Shown piece by piece: positions 38,714-47,130 of a DNA stretch of 64,000 nucleotides (the stretch's first letter is position 1; every line of letters starts with the position of its first letter). The position numbers and the translations under genes were made by a program. Source of the stretch: Acinetobacter haemolyticus CIP 64.3 = MTCC 9819. Lineage in GTDB: Bacteria > Pseudomonadota > Gammaproteobacteria > Pseudomonadales > Moraxellaceae. The stretch lies in assembly GCF_000369065.1 (NCBI RefSeq), contig NZ_KB849802.1, positions 259,415 through 323,414 on the forward strand, given 5' to 3'. The notes below the pieces were generated by a model. That model worked only from the letters and a program-made list of their open reading frames with translations, did not search any database and was not told where the DNA came from.

Positions 38714-39682
38714 ATGACAGATCTGACTCAACGAGACTCAAAACAATACGGTCGTCCAGATGATTTAAAAATTATCCCATTTATGAAGATCGCCAAACCA
38801 GCTGCGATCATTTCGATTTTACTCACCATTGCCAGTATTTTCTTTATTGCGACCAAGGGACTCAATCTTGGCTTAGATTTTACAGGTGGTGTTTCTGCTG
38901 AGTTGAACTATCAAAATCCAGTTCAACCCTCTCAAGTTACACAAGCACTGAGCCAAGCAGGATTTAAAGATCCAGTAGTTCAGACTTTGGGGAGTACAAC
39001 AGATCTGATTGTACGTATGCCTGTACAGGATGATCTTGAAGTTGAAGACCTCAGCAATAGTATTACCAAAGCAGTACAGTTACCAAATAACACTGTCAAT
39101 GTACATAAAGTAGATGCTGTTGGTGGTGCGGTTGGAAATGAACTCTATGTTCGTTCTGCGGGAGCAGTTGCACTGGCACTGATCTTGATGCTGATTTATG
39201 TCACGATTCGCTTTGAGTTTAAGCTTGCAATGGGTGCGGTGATGTCATTGTTCCATGATATCGTGATTGTTCTCGGGATGTTTGCTCTCTTTCAGTGGCC
39301 ATTTGACTTAACTGTTTTAGCTGCACTACTTGCGATTATCGGCTTCTCATTAAACGATAATATCGTGGTATCGGATCGTATTCGTGAAAATTTCCGTAAG
39401 ATCCGAGGCGCAAGTTCTAGAGAGATCATTGATATTGCATTGACGGAAACTTTACGTCGTACCATTCACACCTCTGCAACACTCTTACTGGTTGTAGTTG
39501 CGATGTTTATTTTGGGTGGTGATGGATTACATTGGTTCTCAGCAGCAATGATTGTTGGTGTCTTTGTTGGTACCTATTCATCGATTTACATTGGTACAGC
39601 CTATGCCTTATGGCGTGGTCTTAGCCGTCAAGACTTTATCGTGCAAGTCAAACCTGAATTTGAAGATGATCAGATTCCTTAA
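38714..39682 (+). CDS. secF: Protein translocase subunit SecF
   Basis: 322 residues. Start ATG 38714 with AAGGAGATTGAT upstream. One N-terminal membrane segment (about 30-50), GLNLGLDFTGGVSAEL after it, a periplasmic domain to about 140, then five membrane segments with LNDNIVVSDRIREN, the SecF counterpart of the SecD motif. Partner of SecD in the same membrane complex. It ends before a bidirectional terminator shared with the convergent phosphopantetheinyl transferase. Confidence 0.97.
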   Translation: MTDLTQRDSKQYGRPDDLKIIPFMKIAKPAAIISILLTIASIFFIATKGLNLGLDFTGGVSAELNYQNPVQPSQVTQALSQAGFKDPVVQTLGSTTDLIVRMPVQDDLEVEDLSNSITKAVQLPNNTVNVHKVDAVGGAVGNELYVRSAGAVALALILMLIYVTIRFEFKLAMGAVMSLFHDIVIVLGMFALFQWPFDLTVLAALLAIIGFSLNDNIVVSDRIRENFRKIRGASSREIIDIALTETLRRTIHTSATLLLVVVAMFILGGDGLHWFSAAMIVGVFVGTYSSIYIGTAYALWRGLSRQDFIVQVKPEFEDDQIP

Positions 39683-39708
39683 ATCTCGGCTTCTCTAGAT
39701 TTAAACCA

Positions 39709-39737
39709 AATGCCAGTGTAACCACTGGCATTTTTTT
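39709..39737. terminator. Bidirectional terminator between secF and the original end of the PPTase gene
   Basis: Stem AATGCCAGTG/CACTGGCATT with loop TAAC, followed by TTTTTTT on plus and TTT on minus. The native PPTase stop codon (rc of 39745-39747) sits just beyond it. Confidence 0.85.
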
Positions 39738-39773
39738 ATTCACATCAGTGCTGAATGATTTGAAGCTGTGGAA

Positions 39774-39781
39774 ACTGGAAC
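39774..39781. repeat. 8-bp target duplication of the IS66 element, left copy (ACTGGAAC)
   Basis: ACTGGAAC abuts the IS end GTAAGCGTCC on the left; the identical 8 bp follow the right end at 44669-44676. Confidence 0.95.
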
Positions 39782-39812
39782 GTAAGCGTCCGCTGAACCC
39801 CATGCCTATTTT

Positions 39813-42800
39813 TTAATTTGAGTTGGATTTCCAGCGATGTGGCAGTAATTCTTCTATTTGGGTCGCTTTATGCGTCGGCAGCCTTTTCAGCACATCACTT
39901 AAATAGGCATACGGATCCAAGCCATTCAGCTTTGCTGACTGGATTAAAGTCATGATATTCGCCGCTCGCTGGCCGCTGCGCAGCGAGCCAGCAAACAGCC
40001 AGTTCTTGCGCCCTAAGGCCCAAGGTCGCATTTGATTGTCGGGTAGTCAGACGCAGTTACCTACGTCCAACCCCCTAAGAACCGTGCATGCGAGTTTCCC
40101 AGCACACGGCTCAAGCCTCTGCTAAGGCGCCATTCGGCACCCGGTTATACATCGTTGACATTGGCAAACTGAACACTCCTCGGACAATACAGATGGTAAA
40201 TCTCAAGATTAGCAACTGCATCCGTTCCACCATGACTTAGCTTCACAATATGACGGCTGTGCCATGGTGTATCTTTGGTGACTGGTTTAAGACAGGCGCA
40301 GCAGCGACCACCTTGTTTTAGCCACACCCGATACAGCTTGGCTCGCCCCTTTGCGGAGACCAGCATTCTTTTACCCCATCGGGATTCGAAGTACTCATCC
40401 CATGCGGGGTCATGAGGGTTAGCAGCAGCCTTGATCTTGATATGTCGCACAATTGGCGTGTCCGAGGCAGACACTAATGTGTATTGTCGCTTCCGACCAT
40501 CGGCGGACTGTTCATCACATGAGAACACCCATCGACGCGCTCCTTGTACTTTGAAATACCGATCTTTGACCCATCGGAGTGTCTTGCGAGGGTGGCGACG
40601 TACAGCCCATCGCCAGAGCATTTCCCACACTGCGTTGTCTACCTGGTTGAAAACCTTCTTGGCAACGACATGACTGTGATAGTTGGCCCAACCCCTTAGA
40701 ATCGGGTTGAGCAAACCGATCAAAGTGGCCTGTCGTGTCGCTTTGTTTGCATTGATTAATGCTCGCAGCTTGTCAAGATGAGCGCTGATGTTTGCCTTTG
40801 ACGGCTTGATCAGTAGCTTGCCGTTGTACTTACGTACGTTCCAGCCAAGAAAATCGAACCCGTTCCCTATGTGCGTGATTTTGGTCTTTTCCTGAGAGAG
40901 CACGAGACCGCGCTGCGCCAGAAATTCAACCACGGCAGGACGAACTTCATTTTCGAGCCACTCTTTAGAATACCCCGTGATGATGAAATCATCCGCATAC
41001 CGTACCAGTTGCAGCTTTTTGCCTGTCCATTTGGCGTTAGAGAACCTCTTCGCCAGCATCGTTTCCAGTCCGTCCAAGGTCATGTTGGCCAGCACCGGGG
41101 AGATAATACCTCCTTGCGGTGTTCCGGAAAGACTGGGAAACAGCTTGGTTTGGTAGACGTAACCGGCTTTGAGCCATTTCCGTAGAATCACCTTGTCCAT
41201 TGGGAGGTTGGCGATCATCCAGTCATGGCTGATATTGTCGAAACAGCCTTGAATGTCACCCTCTAGCACCCACTCCGCACTTACTTTTCTTGACAGCACA
41301 CCAAAGCACTGTGCTGCAGCATCCGCGGTTGAGCGTTGCGGTCTGAACCCATAAGAGTTCCGATCAGCGATGGTCTCCGCGATGGGTTCCAAAGCCAGCA
41401 GATGGAGCGCCTGCATGGCCCGGCATTTCATCGTGGGTATCCCAAGAGGTCTCATCTTGCCATTTTTCTTCGGAATAAGGACTCTCCGAAGCGGAAGGGG
41501 CGTGTAACCTCGCCTCTTCAACGACATCATCGCACCGGTCTTGGCCTTGGGTGTATTCCAAGTCACCTTGTCGACCCCAGCCGTGTTTTTGCCTTTGTTT
41601 TCAGACACTCGTTTGACGGCCAATGCTTTGCCACTAAACGAGTGAGTCAGCAGCCATTGCAAAGCTTTCGCCTTGTTATGCCTGCCGTCTTGTACCGCCT
41701 TCACAATACGCGCTTGCAGCCCTCTGACATGACGCTGTACAGCAATCCAATCGATGCTGTCCCACGATGTGCTGGAAGGTGCACACGCTGATACTGCTGC
41801 ATTCATTTGCTCTCCCTCCATTAAAAGGGTTCTACACACTCTCTTGTGATGAGAGACCATAAGGACGTCAGCCCGCTTTCGCGTGGGGTAATGTTTCAAC
41901 CTCTATCCAACCCATTACAGACTGGCATTCGCTTTTTCCTCGTTCCTTCGCCCGCATCACCATGGGCAGTTTTTGCAAACTGCTTTCCCAATGGGAGTAA
42001 TACGGGATTTCCACGTTCCGCTTACTGAAGTACATCGGCTTAGGTGCCTGCTATCGACCGGGAGGCGTATGGGTCACGAATGCGTAGTCGAAAGACGCAA
42101 TTCCCACCTCCATTACCGTTTTGGTTCGAGCGTATCAGCCATTTCCGCTCGTTCAACTTAACGATCGTTACGCAGATTCACATGTGTTCACCATACCGAT
42201 TATCTAGCCCTTGTCCGGCTATGGCTGCCAGAAGGGTACGCCTCTCACGATTGATACCCCGCACCTTGCGGTGCCTCGTTACATTGTCGAAGGCGCTCTT
42301 TATTCAGCCTTCTAGATTCACCCGGTGACACGGGTGGTTCCCGCAGGGGGGAACAACTTCATTAAGCGACTTCGTGTCGCACCTCTACCCAATTGTTGCA
42401 TATCGGTAGATTGCCATCATCCAGATAGCGGCTTAAGGCTGGCCAACGCTTCAGAGTGTAATTGATAGCCTTGGCGGTAGGAGAACTCGATGGCACTGTC
42501 AGATGATGTTGGTTGAGCCATTCATATAGTTGTTGCATCACTGGTTGACTATGCTGTTGTCGGTATTCGCGGCGGTCTTCCGCTGTACCATCGGTCTTTT
42601 TCCTGAGTTCTGCTTCTATCGCATACAGTTTCTGAATCAGCACTAAGGCCTGTTCAGCAACCTGACTTTTCCCAGTTACATGCAGTTCATGGAATTTACG
42701 ACGTGCATGGGCCATGCACCCCACCTCAATCACCTGGCCTGATTTAAAACGTGCTTTATAACCACTGTAATCATCACAGACTAGATAGCCCTGCCAGCCT

Positions 42801-43783
42801 TTCAAGAACTCTTCAGCATGCTGGCCTGAACGACTATCCTGAAAGTCATAGATCACCGCCTGAACTGGATTATACTGTGTGGTGGCATAGGCCCAGACAT
42901 AACCTTTCTTCGGTTTTTTATTATTCTCACCCATCCGCATGATGGTGACCGGTGTTTCATCTGCATGCAGCACCCGCTGTTGCAGCACCACCTCTTTTAA
43001 GGCATTGGCCAGAGGTTCCAGTTCTACACCGCAGCGACCTATCCAGTCAGATAAAGTTGATCTAGACAGTTCGATTCCCGCCCGCTGATAGATCAGACGT
43101 TGACGGTACAGCGGCAAATGATCGGCATACTTCGATACCAGCACATGGCTGAGCAATTCAGGTGAAGCAATGCCTTTATCAATCACATAGGCGGGCATCG
43201 CTTGCTGAGTTAGAGTGTCACACTGATCACAGACCCATTTACCACGCACATGCTGTTCCTTATAGAACTGTGCCGGTCTGAAATGCAGTTTTTCACTGAC
43301 ATCTTCGCCGATACGACGGAGTTGGCAGCCACAAGCACATTGGGTTGATGCAGGTTCATGCTCAATACGGATGGTGTGTAGATGATCTGGCAGTGGTCGA
43401 CGTTTAGGTTTATTGGTTTTGGCTTTCTGTGTCGCTGCATTGGTTTTATCTGCATTTAGCCGTTCCAGTTCTAGATCAACCGCGGCAATATCTTCTTCAA
43501 CCGCTTCATCCCACAGATGGATTTGTTTTGCCGTTAAGTGTTCATTCTTTTGGGCGAATTTGTGCTTTTTAAACAGCGCCAGTTCATGCTCGTATTTTTG
43601 ATTGAGAATAGAAAGATGTTGAACTTTAGAATCTAATTGCTGATTGGTGACTTCAAGATGTTGAACTCTGGCATCTAATTGCTGGTTTGATTGTGCTAGA
43701 GACTGATGCTGCATCGCCAACTGTCTGGTGAATTCCAGCAGTTGTTCATGGGTCAGTTGGCTTAAGTCAGGCAGCGTATTCAT
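39813..43783 (-). CDS. tnpC: IS66 transposase TnpC, split by the group II intron (exons 42383-43783 and 39813-40037)
   Basis: Joining the two exons gives 541 residues in frame (467 + 74). N-terminal leucine-zipper-like coiled coil (about 15-60), zinc-binding Cys block (TQCACGCQLR and KWVCDQCDTL), then the DDE core with HADETPVTIMRMG and LVCDDYSGYKARF. The intron lies exactly after the GAG codon of CNNWVE, which aligns with the catalytic Glu of IS66 enzymes (NN..E...R.....GRKNWLF). Exon 2 begins NQMRPWALGRKNWLFAGS. If the intron is not spliced, translation stops six codons in (VRHEVA) and the C-terminal 74 residues are lost. Confidence 0.93.
40079..40112 (-). ncRNA. Group II intron domain V
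   Basis: 34 nt hairpin: GAGCCGTGTGC pairs with GCATGCACGGTTC around a GAAA-containing loop, with the catalytic AGC triad in GAGCCG. Domain VI (about 40038-40076), whose stem is GTTGGACGTAG/CTGCGTCTGAC, follows it. Confidence 0.9.
40145..41806 (-). CDS. Group II intron reverse transcriptase / maturase with HNH-type tail
   Basis: 553 residues from ATG 41806 (GGAGGGAG upstream). Reverse-transcriptase blocks in order: GVDKVTW, GIPTMKCRAMQALHLLALEPIAE (RT2/3), EGDIQGCFDNISHDW, SGTPQGGIISPVLANMTL, and the catalytic LVRYADDFIITGYS (YADD). A thumb/maturase X domain (LRGWANYHSHVV) follows. The last 60 residues carry a Cys/His endonuclease-like region CCACLKPVTK...RHIVKLSHGGTD...NLEIYHLYC. There the usual final CH is CP, so DNA second-strand cleavage may be impaired. 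The protein splices and mobilises its intron. Confidence 0.92.
   Translation of the reverse strand: MNAAVSACAPSSTSWDSIDWIAVQRHVRGLQARIVKAVQDGRHNKAKALQWLLTHSFSGKALAVKRVSENKGKNTAGVDKVTWNTPKAKTGAMMSLKRRGYTPLPLRRVLIPKKNGKMRPLGIPTMKCRAMQALHLLALEPIAETIADRNSYGFRPQRSTADAAAQCFGVLSRKVSAEWVLEGDIQGCFDNISHDWMIANLPMDKVILRKWLKAGYVYQTKLFPSLSGTPQGGIISPVLANMTLDGLETMLAKRFSNAKWTGKKLQLVRYADDFIITGYSKEWLENEVRPAVVEFLAQRGLVLSQEKTKITHIGNGFDFLGWNVRKYNGKLLIKPSKANISAHLDKLRALINANKATRQATLIGLLNPILRGWANYHSHVVAKKVFNQVDNAVWEMLWRWAVRRHPRKTLRWVKDRYFKVQGARRWVFSCDEQSADGRKRQYTLVSASDTPIVRHIKIKAAANPHDPAWDEYFESRWGKRMLVSAKGRAKLYRVWLKQGGRCCACLKPVTKDTPWHSRHIVKLSHGGTDAVANLEIYHLYCPRSVQFANVNDV
41807..42382 (-). ncRNA. 5' structured part of the group II intron (domains I-III)
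   Basis: 576 bases without a convincing gene, between the intron 5' end and the maturase start. This is the usual place and size for the catalytic RNA domains I-III. The maturase's own ribosome binding site is at its inner end. Confidence 0.75.
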
Positions 43784-43857
43784 GACCACAGTATGCCTGA
43801 GGTCATGAAGAGAATGAAATAGAACGTTTGGAGGATGGCAGAATGGTCGAGCTTGGT

Positions 43858-44202
43858 TTAGAGCATATTCACCACTTGCTGCAATCCAATTCTCTGCCAG
43901 GGCAAACCTTGGATTAATGCCTGTAACTGTTCCGGGCTGAGGGCCACGGTTTCACCTTGGTGAACTTGGTGAACTTGAGCCCAGTGAAATTTACCCTGTT
44001 CCAAACGCCGGGCACACAGCCAGATGCCCAGTCCATCATGTACCAACACTTTCATACGATGACCACGTTTATTACAGAACAGGTAGGCGCAATGCGGTTT
44101 GATGTAGCCAAAGGCTCTCACCACCTGAGCCATGACAGTATCCATTCCTGCTCGCATATCCATGGGCTGGGTAGAGAGCCAAATTTCATTGATACGGATC
44201 AT
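43858..44202 (-). CDS. tnpB: IS66 TnpB (Orf2)
   Basis: 114 residues, starting ATG 44202 (MIRINEIWLSTQPMDMR). The IS66 Orf2 signature is clear: DMRAGMDTVMAQV, AYLFCNKRGHRMKVLVHDGLGIWLCARRLEQGKF. The start overlaps the tnpA stop by four bases (ATGA), indicating translational coupling. Needed for IS66 transposition; function is accessory. Intact length. Confidence 0.95.
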   Translation of the reverse strand: MIRINEIWLSTQPMDMRAGMDTVMAQVVRAFGYIKPHCAYLFCNKRGHRMKVLVHDGLGIWLCARRLEQGKFHWAQVHQVHQGETVALSPEQLQALIQGLPWQRIGLQQVVNML

Positions 44203-44582
44203 GTTGCCAGTGCCTTGAGTAATTCTGCCAAGGCAGGTATTTCTGATGTCTGCCATTTCAAGCCAATTTCTGCTTTTGAGTGGGGTAAAGTAATTTGAAC
44301 TTTTAACATGTCAGTAGGAGTAGGATCTAATGGTGCAGAGCAAGATAAGGCAATAAATGCAGGTTTATTCGGTAGTGGTGAGCGATCACTCCCTGGCTTA
44401 GCATCAATTAAGCGAATCCATTTGGATACAAGATTTGTATTCAATCCATGTTGCAAAGCGACTGAAGCAATTGAAACGTCCGGTGCTTTACAAGCCTGAA
44501 CGATCTGCTGTTTAAATTCAGCACTGTATGTTCTTCGTTTTTTCGCAAGAGATGCGATGGATGTCTGATTATTTGTAGTCAT
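44199..44582 (-). CDS. tnpA: IS66 TnpA (Orf1)
   Basis: 127 residues. Helix-turn-helix near residues 15-60 (RRTYSAEFKQQIVQACKAPDVSIASVALQHGLN...VSKWIRL), the IS66/IS3-like Orf1 domain that binds DNA. C-terminal half is basic and less conserved. Overlaps tnpB by 4 bases. Start ATG 44582 close to the right end of the element. Confidence 0.93.
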   Translation of the reverse strand: MTTNNQTSIASLAKKRRTYSAEFKQQIVQACKAPDVSIASVALQHGLNTNLVSKWIRLIDAKPGSDRSPLPNKPAFIALSCSAPLDPTPTDMLKVQITLPHSKAEIGLKWQTSEIPALAELLKALAT

Positions 44583-44627
44583 AAATTTAAGTCCCCACTT
44601 GTTTCTAAGTGGGGACTAAATTAAGGC

Positions 44628-45287
44628 TTATAGGATGAATTCAGAAGGTGTGTTCAGCGGACGCTTACACTGGAACCCACGGCATGACTGCTCACTTCGC
44701 CATGCCACAGTTATCACAATACGATTTAAGATAAAATTTTGATAGGCAAATGTTCCGATCAAAGGGTGGGTACACACTCCCCCAGTCTGTTCAGGATGAA
44801 CCTGTGTATTTAAACTATTTAAATTTAAACGAATCCCCAAGCCCGAAGCTTTTAATATTGCTTCCTTCGTCGTCCACACCTTAAACCAATATTCTTTGTT
44901 CTGCTCTTGTTGCCAGATTTGATATTCATCAGGATGAAAAGCATGTTGTGCGAAAGCATCAAATCGAACTTTTCGATCTAACTCTTCTACATCAACGCCT
45001 ATATCTTGCACACGTTTACTCACTGCTAAAGCATAATAATGTCGACTATGTGAGTGGTTGAAATGTAAAGCGTGAGAGCTTAAAAAAGGCTTACCATGTT
45101 CATGTTTAGCAAAGCTGAGCGCTTCAATACCAATCTGCAAGTGCTCAGCCAAAAGCTGGTCACGGTAAGCTCTTATTTGCTGTTGTTTATAAAAATTAAA
45201 GCTGCTTAAATCAGCAAAATCTGTTTTATTTTTTTTCAGCAGTTGCGCCAATGCCTGTAGATGTATTTCGATTTTACGTATGGTCAT
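44628..45287 (-). CDS. 4'-phosphopantetheinyl transferase, C-terminus replaced by IS66 sequence
   Basis: 219 residues as now encoded; Sfp/AcpT-type enzyme that loads phosphopantetheine on carrier proteins. Motifs: GVDVEELDRKV (about 100-110; Mg-binding Asp/Glu) and FKVWTTKEAILKASGLG (about 143-160). Start ATG 45287 has GGAGGG. The IS66 target site is in codon 207: residues 1-206 are native, the last 13 (starting CKRPLN) come from the IS. Removing the element gives 215 residues ending FPQLQIIQH and TGA at 39745-39747. All catalytic motifs are retained, so activity may persist. It could act on a siderophore/surfactant synthetase or fatty-acid ACP. Confidence 0.88.
   Translation of the reverse strand: MTIRKIEIHLQALAQLLKKNKTDFADLSSFNFYKQQQIRAYRDQLLAEHLQIGIEALSFAKHEHGKPFLSSHALHFNHSHSRHYYALAVSKRVQDIGVDVEELDRKVRFDAFAQHAFHPDEYQIWQQEQNKEYWFKVWTTKEAILKASGLGIRLNLNSLNTQVHPEQTGGVCTHPLIGTFAYQNFILNRIVITVAWRSEQSCRGFQCKRPLNTPSEFIL
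44669..44676. repeat. 8-bp target duplication of the IS66 element, right copy (ACTGGAAC)
   Basis: Identical to 39774-39781 and directly outside the right inverted repeat. Confidence 0.95.
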
Positions 45288-45299
45288 TGGTCCCTCCTT

Positions 45300-45330
45300 A
45301 TAAAAAAGCCCAAAGCGAACTTTGGGCTAA
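45300..45330 (-). terminator. Terminator after der
   Basis: Stem AGCCCAAAG/CTTTGGGCT with loop CGAA, with a T-run on the minus strand, between the der stop and the PPTase start. Confidence 0.88.
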
Positions 45331-45346
45331 TCTAGATCTATTTATA

Positions 45347-46756
45347 TTAACGCTTAAATTTCTTTTCAGCCTTTTTGAATTTCTGAACATAACGGCGTTT
45401 ACGTGCCGCAACGCGCTCATCCACCTGAGATTTACGACCTTCAAATGGATTTTCAGACGTTTTAAAATCAATCTTAACGGGTGTTCCTTCAAGCTTATAG
45501 ACTTTACGGAATACATTTTCGAGATAACGGCGATAGTCTGCTGGTGTCTTATCGACCTTATTACCATGAATAACGATCGTCGGCGGGTTTTGCCCCCCCA
45601 TATGCGCATAACGCATTTTAATACGTCGACCACTAATCATTGGCGGCTGATGTGCTTCTGTTGCATCATTTAGAATTTGAGTGAGTTTTGCTGGTGAAAC
45701 TTTCAAATTCGATGATTCATAAGCGCGGTGGATGGATGGATATAACTCACCCACCCCAGTGCCATGTAATGCCGAAATTAAATGAATTTTCGCCCATGGA
45801 ATAAAATCAAAGCGACGCTCAACATCTAGTTTACATTGCTTACGATCATACTCGGTCATGTTGTCCCACTTGTTGATCGCAATCACCATCGCACGACCTG
45901 CTTCAAGTGCATAACCGATCAAATGTAGATCTTGCTCAACAATACCTTCACGAGCATCCACAACGATTACGACCACATTGGCATCTTTCATCGCTTGTAG
46001 TGTTTTAACAATTGAGAATTTCTCAATCATTTCATCCACTTTACCTTTACGACGTACACCTGCCGTATCAATCAAAGTATATTGGCGGCCATCACGTTCA
46101 AATGGGATATAAATCGAGTCTCGGGTTGTCCCTGGTTGGTCGAAAGCCACCACACGTTCTTCACCCAATAAACGGTTAACGAGTGTTGACTTACCCACGT
46201 TTGGACGACCAATAATCGCTAAACGCAAACCCGTGTTTTTATTATGCTCTTCAGGATTTTCATCTTCAGGTACTTCTGCAAGTACATCTTCTAACATTTG
46301 CTGTACGCCACGACCATGACTTGCAGCTACTTGCAATGGCTCACCCATACCGAGCTTATAAAACTCGACTAAAGCAGCTTCAGCATGGACGCCATCCACT
46401 TTGTTAGCAACTAAATAAACTTTCTTACCTAATGTGCGTAGTTCTCGTGCAATTTGTTCATCTGATGCCAATAGGCCAGCACGCGCATCTACCACGAAAA
46501 CGATGATATCCGCTTCATGTATCGCGGTTTTTGACTGCTCCGCCATGTAAGAGTCAATACCACCTTCATTTTCACCGATACCACCGGTATCGACGACGAT
46601 AAATGATTTATTTTGATATACCGCATCTCCGTATTTGCGGTCACGAGTTAAACCAGCGAAGTCAGCAACCAAAGCATCACGACTTTTAGTGATTTGGTTA
46701 AATAGCGTTGATTTTCCGACGTTTGGACGACCAATGAGCGCAATAACGGGTTTCAT
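45347..46756 (-). CDS. der: Ribosome assembly GTPase Der (EngA)
   Basis: 469 residues with two tandem GTPase domains: G1 GRPNVGKST at 8-16 and again GRPNVGKST near 184-192, G3 DTGGIG / DTAGVR, and G4 NKVD / NKWD. A C-terminal KH-like domain follows ([23 protein letters not shown]). Needed for 50S ribosomal subunit assembly. It is the last gene of the minus-strand run led by rlmN; a 374-base gap separates it from bamB. Length slightly under E. coli Der (490). Confidence 0.97.
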   Translation of the reverse strand: MKPVIALIGRPNVGKSTLFNQITKSRDALVADFAGLTRDRKYGDAVYQNKSFIVVDTGGIGENEGGIDSYMAEQSKTAIHEADIIVFVVDARAGLLASDEQIARELRTLGKKVYLVANKVDGVHAEAALVEFYKLGMGEPLQVAASHGRGVQQMLEDVLAEVPEDENPEEHNKNTGLRLAIIGRPNVGKSTLVNRLLGEERVVAFDQPGTTRDSIYIPFERDGRQYTLIDTAGVRRKGKVDEMIEKFSIVKTLQAMKDANVVVIVVDAREGIVEQDLHLIGYALEAGRAMVIAINKWDNMTEYDRKQCKLDVERRFDFIPWAKIHLISALHGTGVGELYPSIHRAYESSNLKVSPAKLTQILNDATEAHQPPMISGRRIKMRYAHMGGQNPPTIVIHGNKVDKTPADYRRYLENVFRKVYKLEGTPVKIDFKTSENPFEGRKSQVDERVAARKRRYVQKFKKAEKKFKR

Positions 46757-47073
46757 AAATTACCTTAATCTGAGTTAGATTTTTAAAATCATCATAATGG
46801 TGTCTTGCTGATTTATCACCCAATACTTGGATAAGCTTTCAGTTAGACTGACTTTCTTTTTACCCAAACAAGCACTTAAAGCTTCGTAAAGGCAAAGACA
46901 GTTATCCATACTACAAGACTCAATTCGCATACAATATTCGCAGCAGAGCTACTCGTCTTACACCCAGACAAAGCAGTGCTTTGTGTATCTTCGCTCAGGT
47001 TGCGGATGCCCCTAACGAGTATCATATTCGGATTGAAAAATTTATGTTGAAATTTAAATTCTATAAAAAATGC
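46757..47073. other. Structured intergenic region upstream of der
   Basis: 317 bases without an open frame I would call. It contains an 7-bp perfect hairpin ACAAAGC/GCTTTGT at about 46968-46986, and the pair ACTCGT / ACGAGT flanking it at a distance. The der promoter must lie at its left end. It could also encode a small RNA; I have no homology support. Confidence 0.35.
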
Positions 47074-47098
47074 AGGGCATGGTATTTTGCCATGCCCT
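47074..47098 (-). terminator. Terminator after bamB
   Basis: Stem AGGGCATGG/CCATGCCCT with loop TATTTTG and a T-run on minus, just past the bamB stop codon. Confidence 0.9.
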
Positions 47099-47130
47099 AT
47101 TTTCTAATTTTACCACAAGCTTGGATAAAA

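Larger units (their letters stand above)
40038..42382 (-). mobile_element. Group II intron, 2345 bp, inserted in IS66 tnpC
   Basis: On the minus strand it starts GTGCGAC (consensus GUGYG) at 42382 and ends ...CTACCCGAC at 40038 (consensus AY). Upstream noncoding part 41807-42382 (576 bases) would form domains I-III; the reverse transcriptase frame lies in domain IV; domain V (34 nt) and VI follow. A candidate branch A is seven bases from the 3' end (40044). Excision restores the tnpC frame exactly, so the boundaries are secure to within a base or two. Confidence 0.93.
39782..44668 (-). mobile_element. IS66-family insertion sequence carrying a group II intron (4887 bp)
   Basis: Ends share a perfect 17-bp terminal inverted repeat GTAAGCGTCCGCTGAAC and are flanked by ACTGGAAC duplications. 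The coding strand is minus: tnpA (44582), tnpB (44202), tnpC (43783 to 39813, split). Without the 2345-bp intron the element is 2542 bp, a normal size for IS66. The left end overlaps nothing, but the right end cut into the 3' end of the phosphopantetheinyl transferase gene. Confidence 0.96.

Noticed and set aside
39813..40031. A separate small 72-residue gene next to the IS66 left end
   Set aside because: It is the second exon of tnpC; its start methionine is internal and it joins the first exon exactly when the intron is removed.
40145..41806. Diversity-generating retroelement or retron reverse transcriptase
   Set aside because: The maturase X domain, endonuclease tail and flanking domain V/VI and GTGCG end identify a group II intron; no template/variable repeat pair or msr-msd was seen.
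40431..42328. Several plus-strand open frames inside the intron
   Set aside because: They lie opposite the maturase or in its structured RNA part, lack ribosome binding sites and match no protein character.
42362..43789. A truncated but independent IS66 transposase ending VRHEVA
   Set aside because: The last six codons are intron sequence beginning GTGCGAC; the true gene continues in exon 2.
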